In this document: positions 35,762-47,339 of the stretch, one piece after another | How positions within the stretch are numbered: position 1 is the first letter of the stretch | Layout: every line of letters begins with the position of its first letter | Source of the DNA: Dicyema japonicum | Lineage: Eukaryota; Dicyemida; Rhombozoa; Dicyemidae | Direction: 5' to 3' | Length of the DNA stretch: 64,000 nucleotides | NCBI GenBank assembly: GCA_011109175.1 | Contig: RDEW01000033.1 | Span: 186,001 to 250,000 of the forward strand | The notes under the pieces: generated by a model | What the model was told of the DNA's origin: nothing | Seen by the model: only the letters and a program-made list of their open reading frames with translations | The model's database searches: none | Translations under genes and position numbers: made by a program

Positions 35762-36633
35762 ATGATGATACATCAGTTTGTATCATTTAATGTAAGTGAA
35801 TGATGTTATTTTAGGGAATAATAAGAAAGGAAATAAAGGGTGAGGAATTCATATTAGTTAGTGCATATTATAATATTGGAAAATTCATAAAGCCAGGTGG
35901 TCCTCGTAGTCCTTCCGACTATTTTGAATGGATGTATAAATTTGGATTTATTGAAAACCATCTTGTTTTCTTTTCTGATGATGAGAAAATCCTCAGTCAC
36001 ATGAAAAAGATAAGAGAAAATCTCCCCACTACACTAATGCACATTAATAGATCAGAACTTGTTGGGTTTAAAAGAATTGACGAAATAAAACACATATTTA
36101 CACTCCCTGATTTTGGTGAATTTCCAGAAGAGACTGGTAATTCTGAATACAGTGCTATTATGCACTCCAAACATGATATGGTTAGGCGGACTATCAAACT
36201 CTTTTCTCATAAATTTTCATACATTGCTTGGGTTGATGCTGGTTTATTTCGTTATACTCGCCCTACCGTAAAGTTTTCACTAATGACATCAAGATATATG
36301 GACGACACACGCATATTAATGACTCAATCTAAAAAGTTTTATGATTATCCAATTCACAAAATTATTAAAAAGGCAAAGGTTTGGGTCTCTGGGGCTATTT
36401 TTGCTGGTCATGTTGATAGAATATCTGCATTTTGTGATGCTTATGGAACATTCTTTAACACATTGTTGTCTTTAAAATTGATTGCAACTGATGAACAAGT
36501 AATATACTCCATGTATTCAACTGAGGGGCTTGAAATTATGAATAATAACATCAATTTGAGTGTATTTCAATGTGATTATTATGGACTCTATGTTCTCTTT
36601 ACGAATGTATCTACTGAGGATTCATGTCCGTAG
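35762..36633 (+). CDS. HtrL/YibB-family protein
   Basis: This family is named from enterobacterial YibB/HtrL in lipopolysaccharide clusters, with members in nematodes and other animals; its biochemical role is unproven, and a glycosyltransferase-like fold is suspected. One 23-nt intron at 35792-35814 joins a short exon (from ATG 35762) to a long one, giving 282 residues. Family blocks: FILVSAYYNIGKF near the start (family TIVSAFFDIGR), SPSDYFEWMYKFG, LVFFSDDE, NSEYSAIMHSKHDMVRRTI (family YxxLMxSKxxFVxxAI), FSYIAWVDAGLFR (family YxxWIDFGxx) and a late ATDEQVIYSMYS segment. The first residues are not strongly hydrophobic, so no signal peptide is claimed. Confidence 0.8.
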
Positions 36634-37510
36634 ATTCTATTGATTTTATTGATTTAATGATAGTCTTTCATAGAAACAATAGATATTGATTAATATAGCT
36701 TAATATTTATAATAGTAGAAAATTAACATCTACACACGTGGGGCAATGCATTCCTTTACCAATTTCATAAAGATCGAAGCTTCCGGGAAAAAGACATTCA
36801 AGAGATTGACTTGCTCTACAAAATACATAAAACATGTTCATTCAGCTACGTTATACGCCCAATACGTGCTTGTGTGAGGTCTATGAGTATTTTTGTTGTC
36901 AACGGTTCCTTATTTAGAAGGTATAAACTCTGAGATCGTTGCCAAATGGAAATTTTTAATATATTTCTATCACTATTTTGAAATTTTTAATTGGGGCTCC
37001 TAAATTTCTCTGAGTCTTATTCCTTTTAGTTATTGGAAGTGCATAGGCATTCTCGGTATTAATTTCGATGAGGACCCTGTTAATTTGAATGTTAACGGTC
37101 GTTAATATTGATAGAACTAAATGTTAATTATCATAATATAGGTGAACTATTTTTTATGACAGGGGCTTCATTATGGTATGAGGCATTGAACATGCAATGG
37201 GAGTTACTCCTCATGATCGTGAGCCCAATGTTCTGGAGGAGTCGTCGTGCCATTCTAGGCTCTTCTTTTCTTCAGTAGTACAAGCCGCCAGATCAACCTG
37301 ATAAACGTTGCCGTACTGAGGCCATTCATAGAAATTGTTCTGAGCGCGATGTTTTGGATTTTATGTAATTTGTCAATAGAATTGAGACAAAAGTTTACCA
37401 ACATAGTTAACTGTGGTTCATATGAATGTTTATGATGGTTAGACCCTCTGCCAGCGGCGATAACTAAATAAATTATAGACTAATTAAAATTCGGATCGCT
37501 CCTTTGTTGT
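36634..37510. other. Intergenic with second copy of a dispersed repeat
   Basis: No gene seen. About 36985-37070 (TTAATTGGGGCTCCTAAATT and following) resembles 3715-3800. The block near 37290-37310 (GATCAACCTGATAAACGTTG) resembles 3831-3850. Both copies have the same order and strand, so they are members of one repeat family that includes an insertion or divergence between the blocks. Confidence 0.5.
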
Positions 37511-37618
37511 CAACAAATGTCTGAACGATATGCAATTGTCATAGCAAGGAGAAAGTCACTGACCGCGCTTCATCACGAAGAGCGACAAGGGAATTCACAG
37601 CGAACATGCACCTTCCAT

Positions 37619-38105
37619 CGATTATTATTATTAAACCACAGGCTTAGGAATGTATCTGAGCTGCATTCTATGAAAAGAGTTCCGACTGTCCATTTCAGGC
37701 GTTGTGAGTTCCCAGGTAGAAGAGTTGTAAAGTAAAACCGGTTTTACGAACATATTGTATAATTTGAATTTTAAAGAGGCAGAAATTTGTTTACCTCGTA
37801 ACCATACGTTGTTTAGTCTTTTAAGAACGAAAGTTGCTAGTGATTTTCTTCGTAGTATGTTTTCTGTATCTCCTAAGAGAGTGCCAAGTTTCTTCCATTT
37901 TTTTCGTGTCGTTGTTTGCATCGCCTTACTATAGTATATTCTGTTTTCTCGGTGTTATTTTTAGGAATGAATTTTTCAAATGTTTTGGCAAATTTGTCGA
38001 TAATACCTTCTAATTGGTGGTCTGTTGCCGTGAGATCTATGTCATCTGCGAAGATGACTTCCGTTATATGTCTGGGGATATTATTCCTGGGAATAAAGTA
38101 TTGAT
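37619..38105 (-). mobile_element. RTE-like LINE fragment with ATT-type tail
   Basis: Minus-strand frames give IFADDIDLTATD (RT catalytic FADD, about 38060-38040), an ENTEKTEYTIV segment, and after a frame change KWKKLGTLLGDTENILRRKSLA, LYNMFVKPVLLYNSSTWELT and NSFHRMQLRYI, the thumb region of RTE-clade RTs. The 3' side ends in a (ATT)n run at about 37620-37635 on the plus strand. 5'-truncated. Confidence 0.8.
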
Positions 38106-38193
38106 TTTTATAAAAATTATATTTTATTAATAAAATGTTTATTATTTTATTATAATAAATAATATAATCGCCAACTGTGTCATTCTTTGTGTT

Positions 38194-39166
38194 ATGTTTA
38201 ATTCTGACAACAAAAATCCATACTACAACTATGATCAGCCATTTTCTTCCCCAATGCCTCGAAAACCCATAGAAAACAACTCAATTTTCTACAAAAACAG
38301 AAGAGGTTGTATTTTCTTTTCAATGTTCAGTTTCCGAGACTATAAAGAAAGTCGACAAAGTCGTTGGGAATCTCAAGGAATGGTCAGAAGACTCGTTTAT
38401 GATTTCACGTCAATTTATAACGGAAACTGTTGGGAACGGAACCTTTACATTGGAAGAGAGTCTGTCAAAGTCAATAAACGACGTACGACAGCACCAAATC
38501 AACACAAGAAACTTATTCCAGTCGTTAAAGGGGTACAGCACAGCTTTGGTACATATGCAACAAAGTCAGGCTGAATTTCATAAGGTTTTGGTTTCGACGG
38601 AGGGATATGAGACAAAACTGTCCAGTATATTACGCACATGTTCTCAATACACTAATGAACTGGCTCATATTGTTTCCTCTCATTTTGGTAGTATTTGGTA
38701 TTCTTATTGTGTGCTAGATGAGCTCACGTTGATCCTCGATTCTCTGGACACATTGGGGGATAAGGTAATCCAGGACACAATCGTGACTATTCAGAAATTT
38801 GAGAAAAGCAGGTTTCGATGACGTCATCATTGATTAGACTGAGATTTGACGCATATAAGAATGAGTTGATAAATATCAAGGAAAAGAGAGGTGAAAGGAG
38901 TGATAAGATGAATAAACTAGTAGAGAAGACTGAAACATTTAAGAAGGATTTTGAGTCATTAAAGAATGATGTGATAACAAAGATTAAAATATTGGAAGAG
39001 AATAGAGTAGTGTTTTGTTTATTTTAAGATGGCTGTATTGGACAAGGCATTACGAGGATATTTTGGATCCCTTAGAAGATATTATGTTAAGTGTATGGCT
39101 GCCACTGAAAAGTCTAAATTGGCTGTTGAGGACACTCCTTTGTTGTCCCCTACCTTTCCTTTCTGA
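38194..39166 (+). CDS. ARFIP: Arfaptin-like AH/BAR domain protein
   Basis: Arfaptins bind Arl1/Arf1 GTP and Rac at the trans-Golgi through an AH (BAR) domain dimer and help form secretory granules. Removing introns of 25, 26 and 22 nt (and possibly a 30-nt one at about 38688) gives 289-299 residues. A polar N-terminus (MFNSDNKNPYYNYDQ) precedes a helical domain. Its best blocks are VVGNLKEWSEDSFMISRQFI, NTRNLFQSLKGYSTALVHMQ, IQDTIVTIQKFEKSRLRFDA (arfaptin [20 protein letters not shown]), FESLKNDVITKIKILEENR (arfaptin MRNDVSVKLKFLEENK) and MAVLDKALRGYFGS (arfaptin HNQLVLFHNAIAAYFAG). The reading frame stays open with either choice at 38688. The neighbouring golgin at 59 kb is also an Arl1 effector family. 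Confidence 0.85.
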
Positions 39167-39380
39167 TAGAATATATATTTAATAGTGGTGAATAATATTT
39201 GTCTTTGTTAGCAATATTCTATAGGTTGAGGATTCCCTTTGTTATACTACAATAGGCTATTCTGTTATACCATTTCACTCAAGAGGATCACATAAGGACT
39301 GTTTTCTTTCCCCTTATTCTGGATTAACATGTCAGGTTGATCCTATAATTCCGAATCATACCGGGATATAGCTACTAACT
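39167..39380. other. Short spacer
   Basis: Probable arfaptin 3' end and AT-rich spacer; nothing else seen. Confidence 0.4.
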
Positions 39381-39800
39381 TCAATATTATGACCAACCTT
39401 GACAGGATCCTCCGTTCAACGGCGCTATCTTCAACGTCCGGTTTGAGGAATACTCATACAAGCACACTGCTAGTCAGACTCGGAGGGTTTGGAATTCTCA
39501 GCTTTGTAGACAATTCTCTCCCTGCATACCTCTCGTCGCTAATAGCATGTAGTATCCTTGTCAAAAGGATTCTACTGACCAGGATGTCGGTCATCCACGT
39601 GAGACCTAAAGCCATACCTATCATCTATTAAATCGGGTCTGGACGTACGATACGCAAGTCATTTGAATATCTGCTGGTGTCATCTAACCAACATCTCCGT
39701 TTGTTGACGGGGACGTCTGCAGAGACAGGTGCCTGGCTCAGATCCATTCCAAAAGCCTTTACTGCCGCTGAGAGGTCAAAACGAGCATAGTACAAGGTCT
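39381..39800 (+). pseudogene. Fragment of the GGLGI/RPDG invertebrate RT family
   Basis: Plus-strand reading SKHTASQTRRVWNS is out of frame, but the frame at 39389-39631 gives TLLVRLGGFGILSFVDNSLPAYLSSLIACSI, matching the GGLGIRxxxxLxxPAYLSSL block that precedes the zinc-finger/RPDG domain in this family. At about 39720-39760 ETGAWLRSIP-like sequence matches the GAWMNAYPS block at 31.98 kb. Broken by a stop and frame changes. A sister fragment with the same blocks is at 62.9-63.33 kb. Confidence 0.7.
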
Positions 39801-40099
39801 TACCTTAGAATTTGTTTTTTTCCGCTCGCGTCTGGTTCCCTTGCATCCACGACTATGGAATTCGTCTAGGGAATCGGATTTCTACACTAACAAGAGATCC
39901 TTTGTTAAATACAAATGCAAAGCCCCTATTGGAATTTTATTATTAATGCTTTTAAGAATGCATAAACGACGTTCATTGATGGGTTTTTTATTATTTTTTC
40001 ATAAAGATTTGGGCATGTCACAGCATGGAAAGGCAATTGACTATGCTACAGTTTTGCCAGTGGTCATTAATAAATCTAAGAGCTATTTATACTGCTTAA

Positions 40100-40155
40100 A
40101 TTAGTGAAATTACCCACAACTCTATGTCTCGATATTTCGAAGGCTTTTGATAGTA
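40100..40155 (+). pseudogene. RT motif A sliver next to an RTE tail
   Basis: Plus-strand reading KLPTTLCLDISKAFDSI is an RT motif A from another LINE. It stops exactly where the minus-strand RTE 3' tail (TTTTATATTATAAACACG) begins, so the RTE probably inserted into, or beside, an older LINE copy. Confidence 0.65.
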
Positions 40156-42900
40156 TTTTATATTATAAACACGTATGCGATGCCAAGATCATGACAAAGC
40201 ATGTGCAACACGAAAACAATCTAATTAACATCGCTCATCTTTTTCGATCCATTGCCATGTTCCGTAGCATATCTAGATTATCCCCATCTTCAAGGCATTT
40301 TCCAATCCTCTGAGATCTTCATCTTGGATTACCGGCAGTGTTGTCCTCAGCTGGCCGCGGAAACGCGAAGTTTCTAAAATAAATACACCTCCGTTGATAT
40401 GTGGCAGAGGTCCCCATATCGTGGCGGAGTATGTGTCCAAACAGCCTTTATCTTGAATCAGTAATATCACATGATATTGGCTCAGTTCCTGTTCTCTTGT
40501 ATAAGATTTCGGACGGCATTTTGAAAAAGCACCGGGAAGAAAGGAGTGTCGGAGATGATTTCTGTGAAAAGAATTCAACTTTTCGAGTTCCTGTTCTGTA
40601 CATGCCCATGTACTGGCATTATATAATAAAATTGGCCTCACTAGGGCATTGTATAGTCTCATTAGAGTTTTAGAGTCAAGCCCTTTGTGTAAAACGCTCA
40701 AGTCTTCTTCATTATGTTAAAAGCGACATTAGTTAGTGTCTTCTTTCGTGTTATATCTTCGGAGTCACCGAGAAGAGATCCTAGTTTTTTGATCTACGCC
40801 AGTGCTCCTCGGTCCTTTCCTCACTTTTTTTAGCTCCGTGATTTCGGTTTTGTTGTGTTTACTTTAATAACCACTCAGCCATTTTATCAGCATTTTCTCC
40901 AAAAGTGCAATTAACTCTTCTTTGTTATTCGAAATAAAGTCTACGTCATCCACATATGCTATTATACTCGTTCCTTCTCCGATATGAAGCTTCAAGTCTC
41001 GTAGAGCTGCCTCCAGATAAATAATAAACAAAATCGGGGATAATGAATCTCCTTGAGGAATACCAATTGTCGTTTCAAATGTCTCGATAAAGCTTTCCCA
41101 GTCCTGACCATCAAACTGTGTCCGTGAGTGTCCTCCATCCTAATCGTTGAGCCCTCCAAGAAGTGCTCCAGTATATGCAGCAGCTTGTTCCTGTTGACGG
41201 AATCAAAGGCCTTTGACATATCAATCCACAGAATGGTTGTCGTTATTTAAATTTTTGAACAGTCGCACTTTTTTATTTGTGGCTCCAAGTAACATCTGAC
41301 GTTGATCTCCCTTTGCGGAAGCCACTTTGATAAGTCGACAGGTACGAGTCTAGGCGTCCCTCCATTCTTTGAAGCGTAATATATCTTCTGCAATGTGTTG
41401 GCTAATGCCACTGGTCTTAGGTTCTCAACTTTCCCCGTTTTTTTGTTTGGCTTCTGTATTGGTATCAATAGTCCTTCTCCAAGTGGCAAGGTGTCTCCTT
41501 TACTGTACGTTTCGTTTAGAATCGAGGAAATTATCTTGTATAGTTTTTGCGTTCATATTTGAAAAATTCACCATTTAAGCAATCTGGACCGGGACTCTTA
41601 TTGTCTTTCAGTTTGAAACTTGCTGTCATCACTTCTTCCAAAGTTATTTTTCGTCTAATTTTCCCTGATCCGTGTTAATTGTGAGTTTTTTGCTATTTTT
41701 TGATACGAATTGTGCTTCAAAATAGTCCGCTATAAGTTTTGCAACTTCTTGTTGGTTAGCAATATGTTTTCCTTCATCATAAAACATCGCATTTTTAAAG
41801 CCTTAGATTTTCTCTATTTTTGTTTCGTTCTTTAATATCCGACGTGAAGCTTTTTTATTGATGACTGTTCTTTCCTTTTGTAGCCGCTGTTTCGTGTTTT
41901 TGTCATCTGTATTTAGACATTGTATCCATATCGCCTTTTGTTGATTAGCAAGGAGTTTCAAAGCGGTTATTTCTTCAGTGGGTGTATTAGTTACGTAGTC
42001 CTCTTTTAGATATATATCCGCAGCAATCATGATCTTCTGTTTGACCAAGGTCCACGCAATTTGCGGTGCCAAATCTACTAATTTTCTTCCAACTCCCATC
42101 CAAGTATTTTCTGAATTCCTCTCCCTGGATAGTATTGTTCTTTAGATGGTCTAAAACGTATCCCTTCCCCCGCAGTTCCGTGTGTCCATTGCACTTTCTT
42201 TTCATCCCTTGCAAACCCATAAGTTTCTTTATGGACATTTTGTCAATAACCATCTTGTGATCGCTGTCAATTATAGACCCTCTATAAGCACGTGCATCAG
42301 TGACAATTCTGCGGTCTTTTTGTCTGCAAATAATGTAGTCTATTTGATTGTAGATTTTCGCAATGCTCCCGTCAGATTTCGTTCTATTGCCTGACCAAGT
42401 TGTCCTGTGTCTTGCAGAGTGCATAAAGGTCGTGTTACAAAGGAATAAGTTATTTGCTTGACAAAAGTTGGCCATTAATGTGGAATAAACATCAGATAGA
42501 ATCGCATAAAAGTCGTCAATCTCCTCAGGTTTCTTATTGATCCATCAACTATGTGGAGCATATGCGTTAATAATAGTAAGATAACTCTTCGGAGAGTTAT
42601 GATCGTCTAATGTTATTTGTAAAGTCCCAATCCTTTCATTGATAGTCCAATAACGGTATATGCGCTAAACTAGGTCCTTTCTTACAGCGAATCCTAATCC
42701 GTAATGTTTTGATCCCCCAGAGAGAAGATTAACTTAAACTTTCCAAACTCTTCGATATTTATGTCTCTTGTGACATCCGATTGATATCTAATATTTTGAA
42801 AGGTCTTGACAAAATTCTTTTCCATGGACTAGAGAGTCCTCTGACATTGAACGTTAAAAGAGATTGCAATTTTCGTGATTTTCAGACATAACTATAAAGA
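40150..42900 (-). mobile_element. RTE-like LINE, long but frameshifted copy
   Basis: Minus-strand order: APE-type endonuclease (about 42880-42100), linker with NKKASRRILKNET (42099-41803), RT (about 41490-40850) and thumb (40701-40273). Endonuclease signs are YRYWTINERIG, INAYAPHS, QIDYIICRQKDRR and IDSDHKMV. RT signs are IPIQKPNKKTGKVENLRPVA, MSKAFDSVNRNKLL, IGIPQGDSLSP and YVDDVDFISNN, where the catalytic YADD reads YVDD. Several frame changes make it inactive. The 3' region from 41.04 to 40.16 kb recurs at 62.66-61.83 kb with high identity. Confidence 0.85.
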
Positions 42901-43005
42901 AGGACGTCAACATAAAAATATTTGGTCCTTTACGTGGTTTATGAATGTAAAGTATTTATTGAATAGTAAAGACAAAAGATTATATATTAATAAAAAGTAA
43001 ATGAT

Positions 43006-46000
43006 TCAGGAAAACAGTTTATTTAAATCTGGATTCTTATCATTCTTAACAATTTTCCGTTTATGTTTGAAGGCAGTCCCAGACTTGAGGGCCTCCACTA
43101 AATTATCCATAATCCCCTCCTCATATTTGCTTATAAAATATAAATAAAGATTACTTGAACTTCTTATTAACCTTATAACTATCCTTCGCCAATGTTCTCT
43201 TTTTATTTTCAATTTCTCTCTTATTGAGAATATCCTCGTGTGCATCCTACAATAAACGTAATAATAACCATAATTTGCTGACAAAACTTTGATATTGCCT
43301 CAAATATTTGACTAGTGGCAACTGTTTTGGGGGATAAAGAGAAGTACTTAATAAGAGAGAGTGAAGATTCTTCCATCTTTGTATTCATTGTCACTAATAG
43401 AGTTTGTTGAGGATATATTCTGTCAAAAAACTCTTGAAAAACAGGCACAAATCTGTCATGCTCACCCTGATTCTCATAGTTTGGAATTAGTTTCTCTAAT
43501 CTAATAATATTCTTTTCATAATAAGCCAGTGAATTCCTTATAATATCAGGACATACTAAACACGTGACCAATCAAACTACCAGAGGCTGCCTTTTTAAGT
43601 GACGTAAAATCTCTGTGGAAAGTAAGACTCTTTGGTGACTTCTTTTCAATAGTTTCCAACAGAAAATGTAAGAAAGAGAGAGAACCATCAGCAGACTTTG
43701 TATCAATCAACTATGAATAATATAAAACCAAACACGTGGGAGAATCAATATATCAAATCCATATGTTTCCGAATTCCTAGTATTAATGTTGAGAATATTT
43801 CCAATGAGTAATATTAACTCAATAACAGTGGCAAAGTTATGACTTGTAATAATTTGATTGCATGCCTCAGTCACACTAGCTATTGATGACATGTTGTCCT
43901 GCAGAGTCTCATTATAGTGAAGCATAAATAACATTAATTCGGCACGTGTCCTCAGTCCTTTTATTTGAGATAACTAAACTATTATAAAACATCACCTTAA
44001 CGAGATATTTCTCACAGTCAGCCAAATTGTCATACTCATTTGTTAACTCATCAAGTCTGCTAAGAGTGCTGTCATCAGGGAGTGCTTTGAGAAGCTGTTC
44101 CAATGTGGCTGATTGGATTTTGTTTATGTTAACAGCCAAAAACTCATTCTTCAGTTCATCGGGACTCATTTTGAGATTAGCAATGAGAATAGCTAATAAT
44201 AAACAGAAATATACATATTCCTTGTGATGTGTTACTGTCAATTACTCTCAATTCCTTTACTTTCCGTTTTAACAAATCCATGCAATTATCCCCAGATATT
44301 TCTGTTATATTAGTAATGAAATACTTTCTATATGATTATGCTTTAAGGCAAAAAAGTTTTCCACTGATTTCTTAAAGAGAGAGTCGTAAAAACGGTCCTC
44401 ATTTGATTTCACCCAAAAACTATTCTCATTAAATATCTCAGGTTTTATCTAAATTATTATTTAAAATACTTTATTCCAATTTAGTCGTTTAGTATTAGTT
44501 TCTGTCTCTAAAATACGTTTCTTTCTCATTCCAAAAGGCAACTCCTTAGGTTCCACTTTGACTGCGACTGTTTTAAGTCCCATTGGTGGTGGAGGGACCA
44601 TTCCATTAAATGGAGGAGGATTTTTACCAATATTTAGTGGTGGGTGTAATTTGTTTAGTAATAGTGGAGGGGGTGGAACAATACCACCTGTCCTAGGAGG
44701 TTGTATCTTGGGAATTAATGGTGGGGGAGGTTTAGGGACAGAATTTGTTGGTTCTGATGAGGATTTTATGTCAACTTTTATATTTTTTGATGAATTCGAG
44801 TGAAAACTTAAATTGGCATTCCCATTTGATAATTCGTTGAGTTTAGTCATTAACAACAAGTTTTTGGACTCAGCCTCCATTTTGGCAGAGAGTGCATTAC
44901 TAAGTTTATTTTCAAACTCTTCTTTGATAGTCTCTATTGATTTGTCTTTCTTCTTCATTTGTGAGTCAAAGTTGGCTACAATTATATAATTGGGATACAT
45001 GTTATTTGGCAAACATCAAAATTTAGCAGTTTATAATCAGGGTCAGGGTCAACTCCCCCCTTCTGAATGATAGCTTGTCCAATAAGGGACTCCACTAATC
45101 CAAAGTAGCCAAGTCTCTATTAATAGAAAAACCACCTTGTGTAATGATCATCCCTAACAAATAGTAAATGTTGTAGTATTGATATTAAATATGACTCTGA
45201 CGGACCATTGACTACCATTCCCCTCAAAAGTGCCCAGCAGTCGTCCAAATTACTTATAAATATAGTAATTATACTTAAAATTATCAGTAAACTGGTGGAA
45301 TCTGTTCTTTAATTCATCAATATCATCATTAAACTGGTTTTTGAATATTTTAAACTGAGAATTCACATTATCAGCATTATATTTACTCAGTGACTATATA
45401 ATCAAACATATATTACATTATAAATCTCAGCAAGTCCGGACCTCATAAACTCACAACGGAGATGTTGTCTCAGTTCAATGTCTTCAGGAGTGCTGACAAT
45501 AGCATTCATTAACTGAAGACACATTTCCTGCACATTGTATGGGTACGATTCTCTCATTCCCTCAACAACATCAACAAATCGGTGAGGCAGTTTCTTTTGC
45601 TTCCTTAGAAGAGTGAATCCTTCCAACACCTTCTCGTGTCTTAAAGTTAGTTAAATAAAAACCCTCCAGGATATATGCATATGGCAGCCAGGATTTGCAG
45701 TAAATCAACCAAAAGGGAAGGGTTCTTAATAGAAATACATCGAGTCAAGTAAAGCATAAGGTCTTCTACTTTGAAAGCCTCTTGCATTCCATACTAAATG
45801 GTTATTAACATTGTTACTGTTGAGTTGATGAAACATCCAATACAGAGGATCGCTTCGTGGAGGGCATCCACATGTTCCGTGTTGGTGGCTACATTGAGAT
45901 ACTTTAACAGTAATTTTAGGTTTCCCAATAAAACAATTAGACCATCTTTCCCAAAGGATTTAATCCACCTGGTTAATGAAGGAAATGGAAATACTGTAAG

Positions 46001-46408
46001 GTTTCTGACCGAAGGTGGACTCTGACAGACCTAAGAAGACTAATTCGCCGTAGTGGTTTGAGGTCAAGGTTTTTAAGGGAGTTGACGTAATCCATAGCAT
46101 TTGATGTTTTAATCTAAGAAAATGGTAAATTGACCACAAATCTTACATTCGCTTTTCTACGGTAATTCATTTCAAGAATTTGCTTCTTTTGAACAATTGG
46201 CTGTTGTCTTAGGGCATTCTTTTTCTCATCAGTCAAATTCATGTCATCCTAAGGCATACACATGGAAAATTACTATAAGGAGCTCGAAAGATTTAATCAT
46301 TTCTTCTTCGCTCATTTCATTCACATTAGGGATATCATTGGAGACGGCCGAAAGTTTAGATGCCTTGTGATGTAAAGATTCGGAAATTTTGCTCCAAAAA
46401 TTAGGCAT
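43006..46408 (-). CDS. DIAPH: Diaphanous-related formin
   Basis: Formins nucleate and elongate actin filaments under Rho control. The start is MPNFWSKISESLHHKASKLS at 46408. Domains in order: DMNLTDEK-like GBD segment (46.25 kb); FH3/DID armadillo region (KKLPHRFVDVVEGMRESYPY, EMCLQLMNAIVSTPEDIELR, HLRCEFMRSGL at 45.63-45.40 kb); coiled coil (KSIETIKEEFENKLSNAL); FH1 with proline clusters (44.8-44.56 kb, PPPPLIPK, PPPPLLL, PPPPMG); FH2 starting KRLNWNKV, with NEDRFYDSLF and the GNxxN-type GNILNINTRNSETYGFD; and a C-terminal DAD (GIMDNLVEALKSGTAFKHKR). Presence of both DID and DAD implies autoinhibition. Most introns are 20-30 nt; some, such as those of 41 and 50 nt before the DAD, are longer. 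Exact exon ends in FH3 and early FH2 are not settled. Confidence 0.9.
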
Positions 46409-46599
46409 TTGCAGTTATTACTGGATTATAAATATTATTTACTTTTATACCACTTAAAACAGACGTAAACGATAATATTACCCGCTATATTTGATACGAT
46501 TAAATTTTATTTAGTTGATTTTAAATATTATAAATATTCTAATAAAATTATATAGAAATAATTGATTAAAATTTTACCGCATATTGTTTTAAACTAAAT

Positions 46600-46833
46600 T
46601 TATTGAACCAGAAAACCACCGTCATAGCCAAAATTCAAGTGATCCCGACCTTTCTCACCAGTCTTCGCATGCTCTGAATCCTCTGATGGTTGTTGACTAA
46701 TGGCCCTTTTTGCATATAATTTAGGATTATATCTGGCGCCACCAAAGATGGTGAACCACACGACGCAAGCTAACAATTCAATCTCCCTGTAGCAAAAAGG
46801 GAATAGGCTAACGTTATATAATGTGGAAACCAT
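46600..46833 (-). CDS. Small hydrophobic ORF, unrecognised
   Basis: A 77-codon frame with one plausible membrane segment (IELLACVVWFTIFGGARY) followed by a polar, charged tail (KRAISQQPSEDSEHAKTGEK). An AG-terminated candidate intron precedes the hydrophobic segment, so the first residues may be mis-assigned and a short upstream exon is possible. It reads in the same direction as the formin and lies upstream of it. I do not recognise it; the amino-acid composition looks more gene-like than nearby random frames. Confidence 0.35.
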   Translation of the reverse strand: MVSTLYNVSLFPFCYREIELLACVVWFTIFGGARYNPKLYAKRAISQQPSEDSEHAKTGEKGRDHLNFGYDGGFLVQ

Positions 46834-47339
46834 TTATCACAAAAGTAGTCATTCAAAAAAGATGTCAAAAACTGTAGACTAATGACAAATCTTCTAAATA
46901 ACAATAGACGACAAAACAATTAATTAATATAAATTGACAAATATTTTATTGATTTTCTGTAAAAGCTGTCATTAATTAACACTTATTGAAAGTGAAATAA
47001 ATATGATAATTGTCCAGATTCTAACATTAATCTGGGAATTGTAAACTCAAATATACTTAAACGCGCAAATATTTATTCCGAACTCTTGACTGTATTATGG
47101 AGGACTGGAACATTTATAATATAACCATTTGTTTGCATTATTAAATGTCTTTGTGGTGCATTAACAATTACTAAGCACTCTTGGGTGTTGTCAAAAAGAA
47201 TTAAATTACTTTGAAACAAAATACAAGTGTCCTTGTGTATTAAAAATAAGAGATTAAAGATGAATGACTTTTATAAACTTTTATTTGATTTTTAAACTAA
47301 AAGACACTTCCAGTCGTCTCCACAAAATATAATCTAATG
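46834..47339. other. Intergenic, nothing recognised
   Basis: AT-rich spacer without repeats or coding signs. Confidence 0.4.

Noticed and set aside
44558-44803. Glycine-rich plus-strand frame
   Set aside because: Antisense shadow of the proline-rich FH1 region of the formin.
43707-45629. Separate small minus-strand genes suggested by individual open frames
   Set aside because: They are exons of one formin gene (FH3, coiled coil, FH1, FH2), in correct domain order and joined by short introns.
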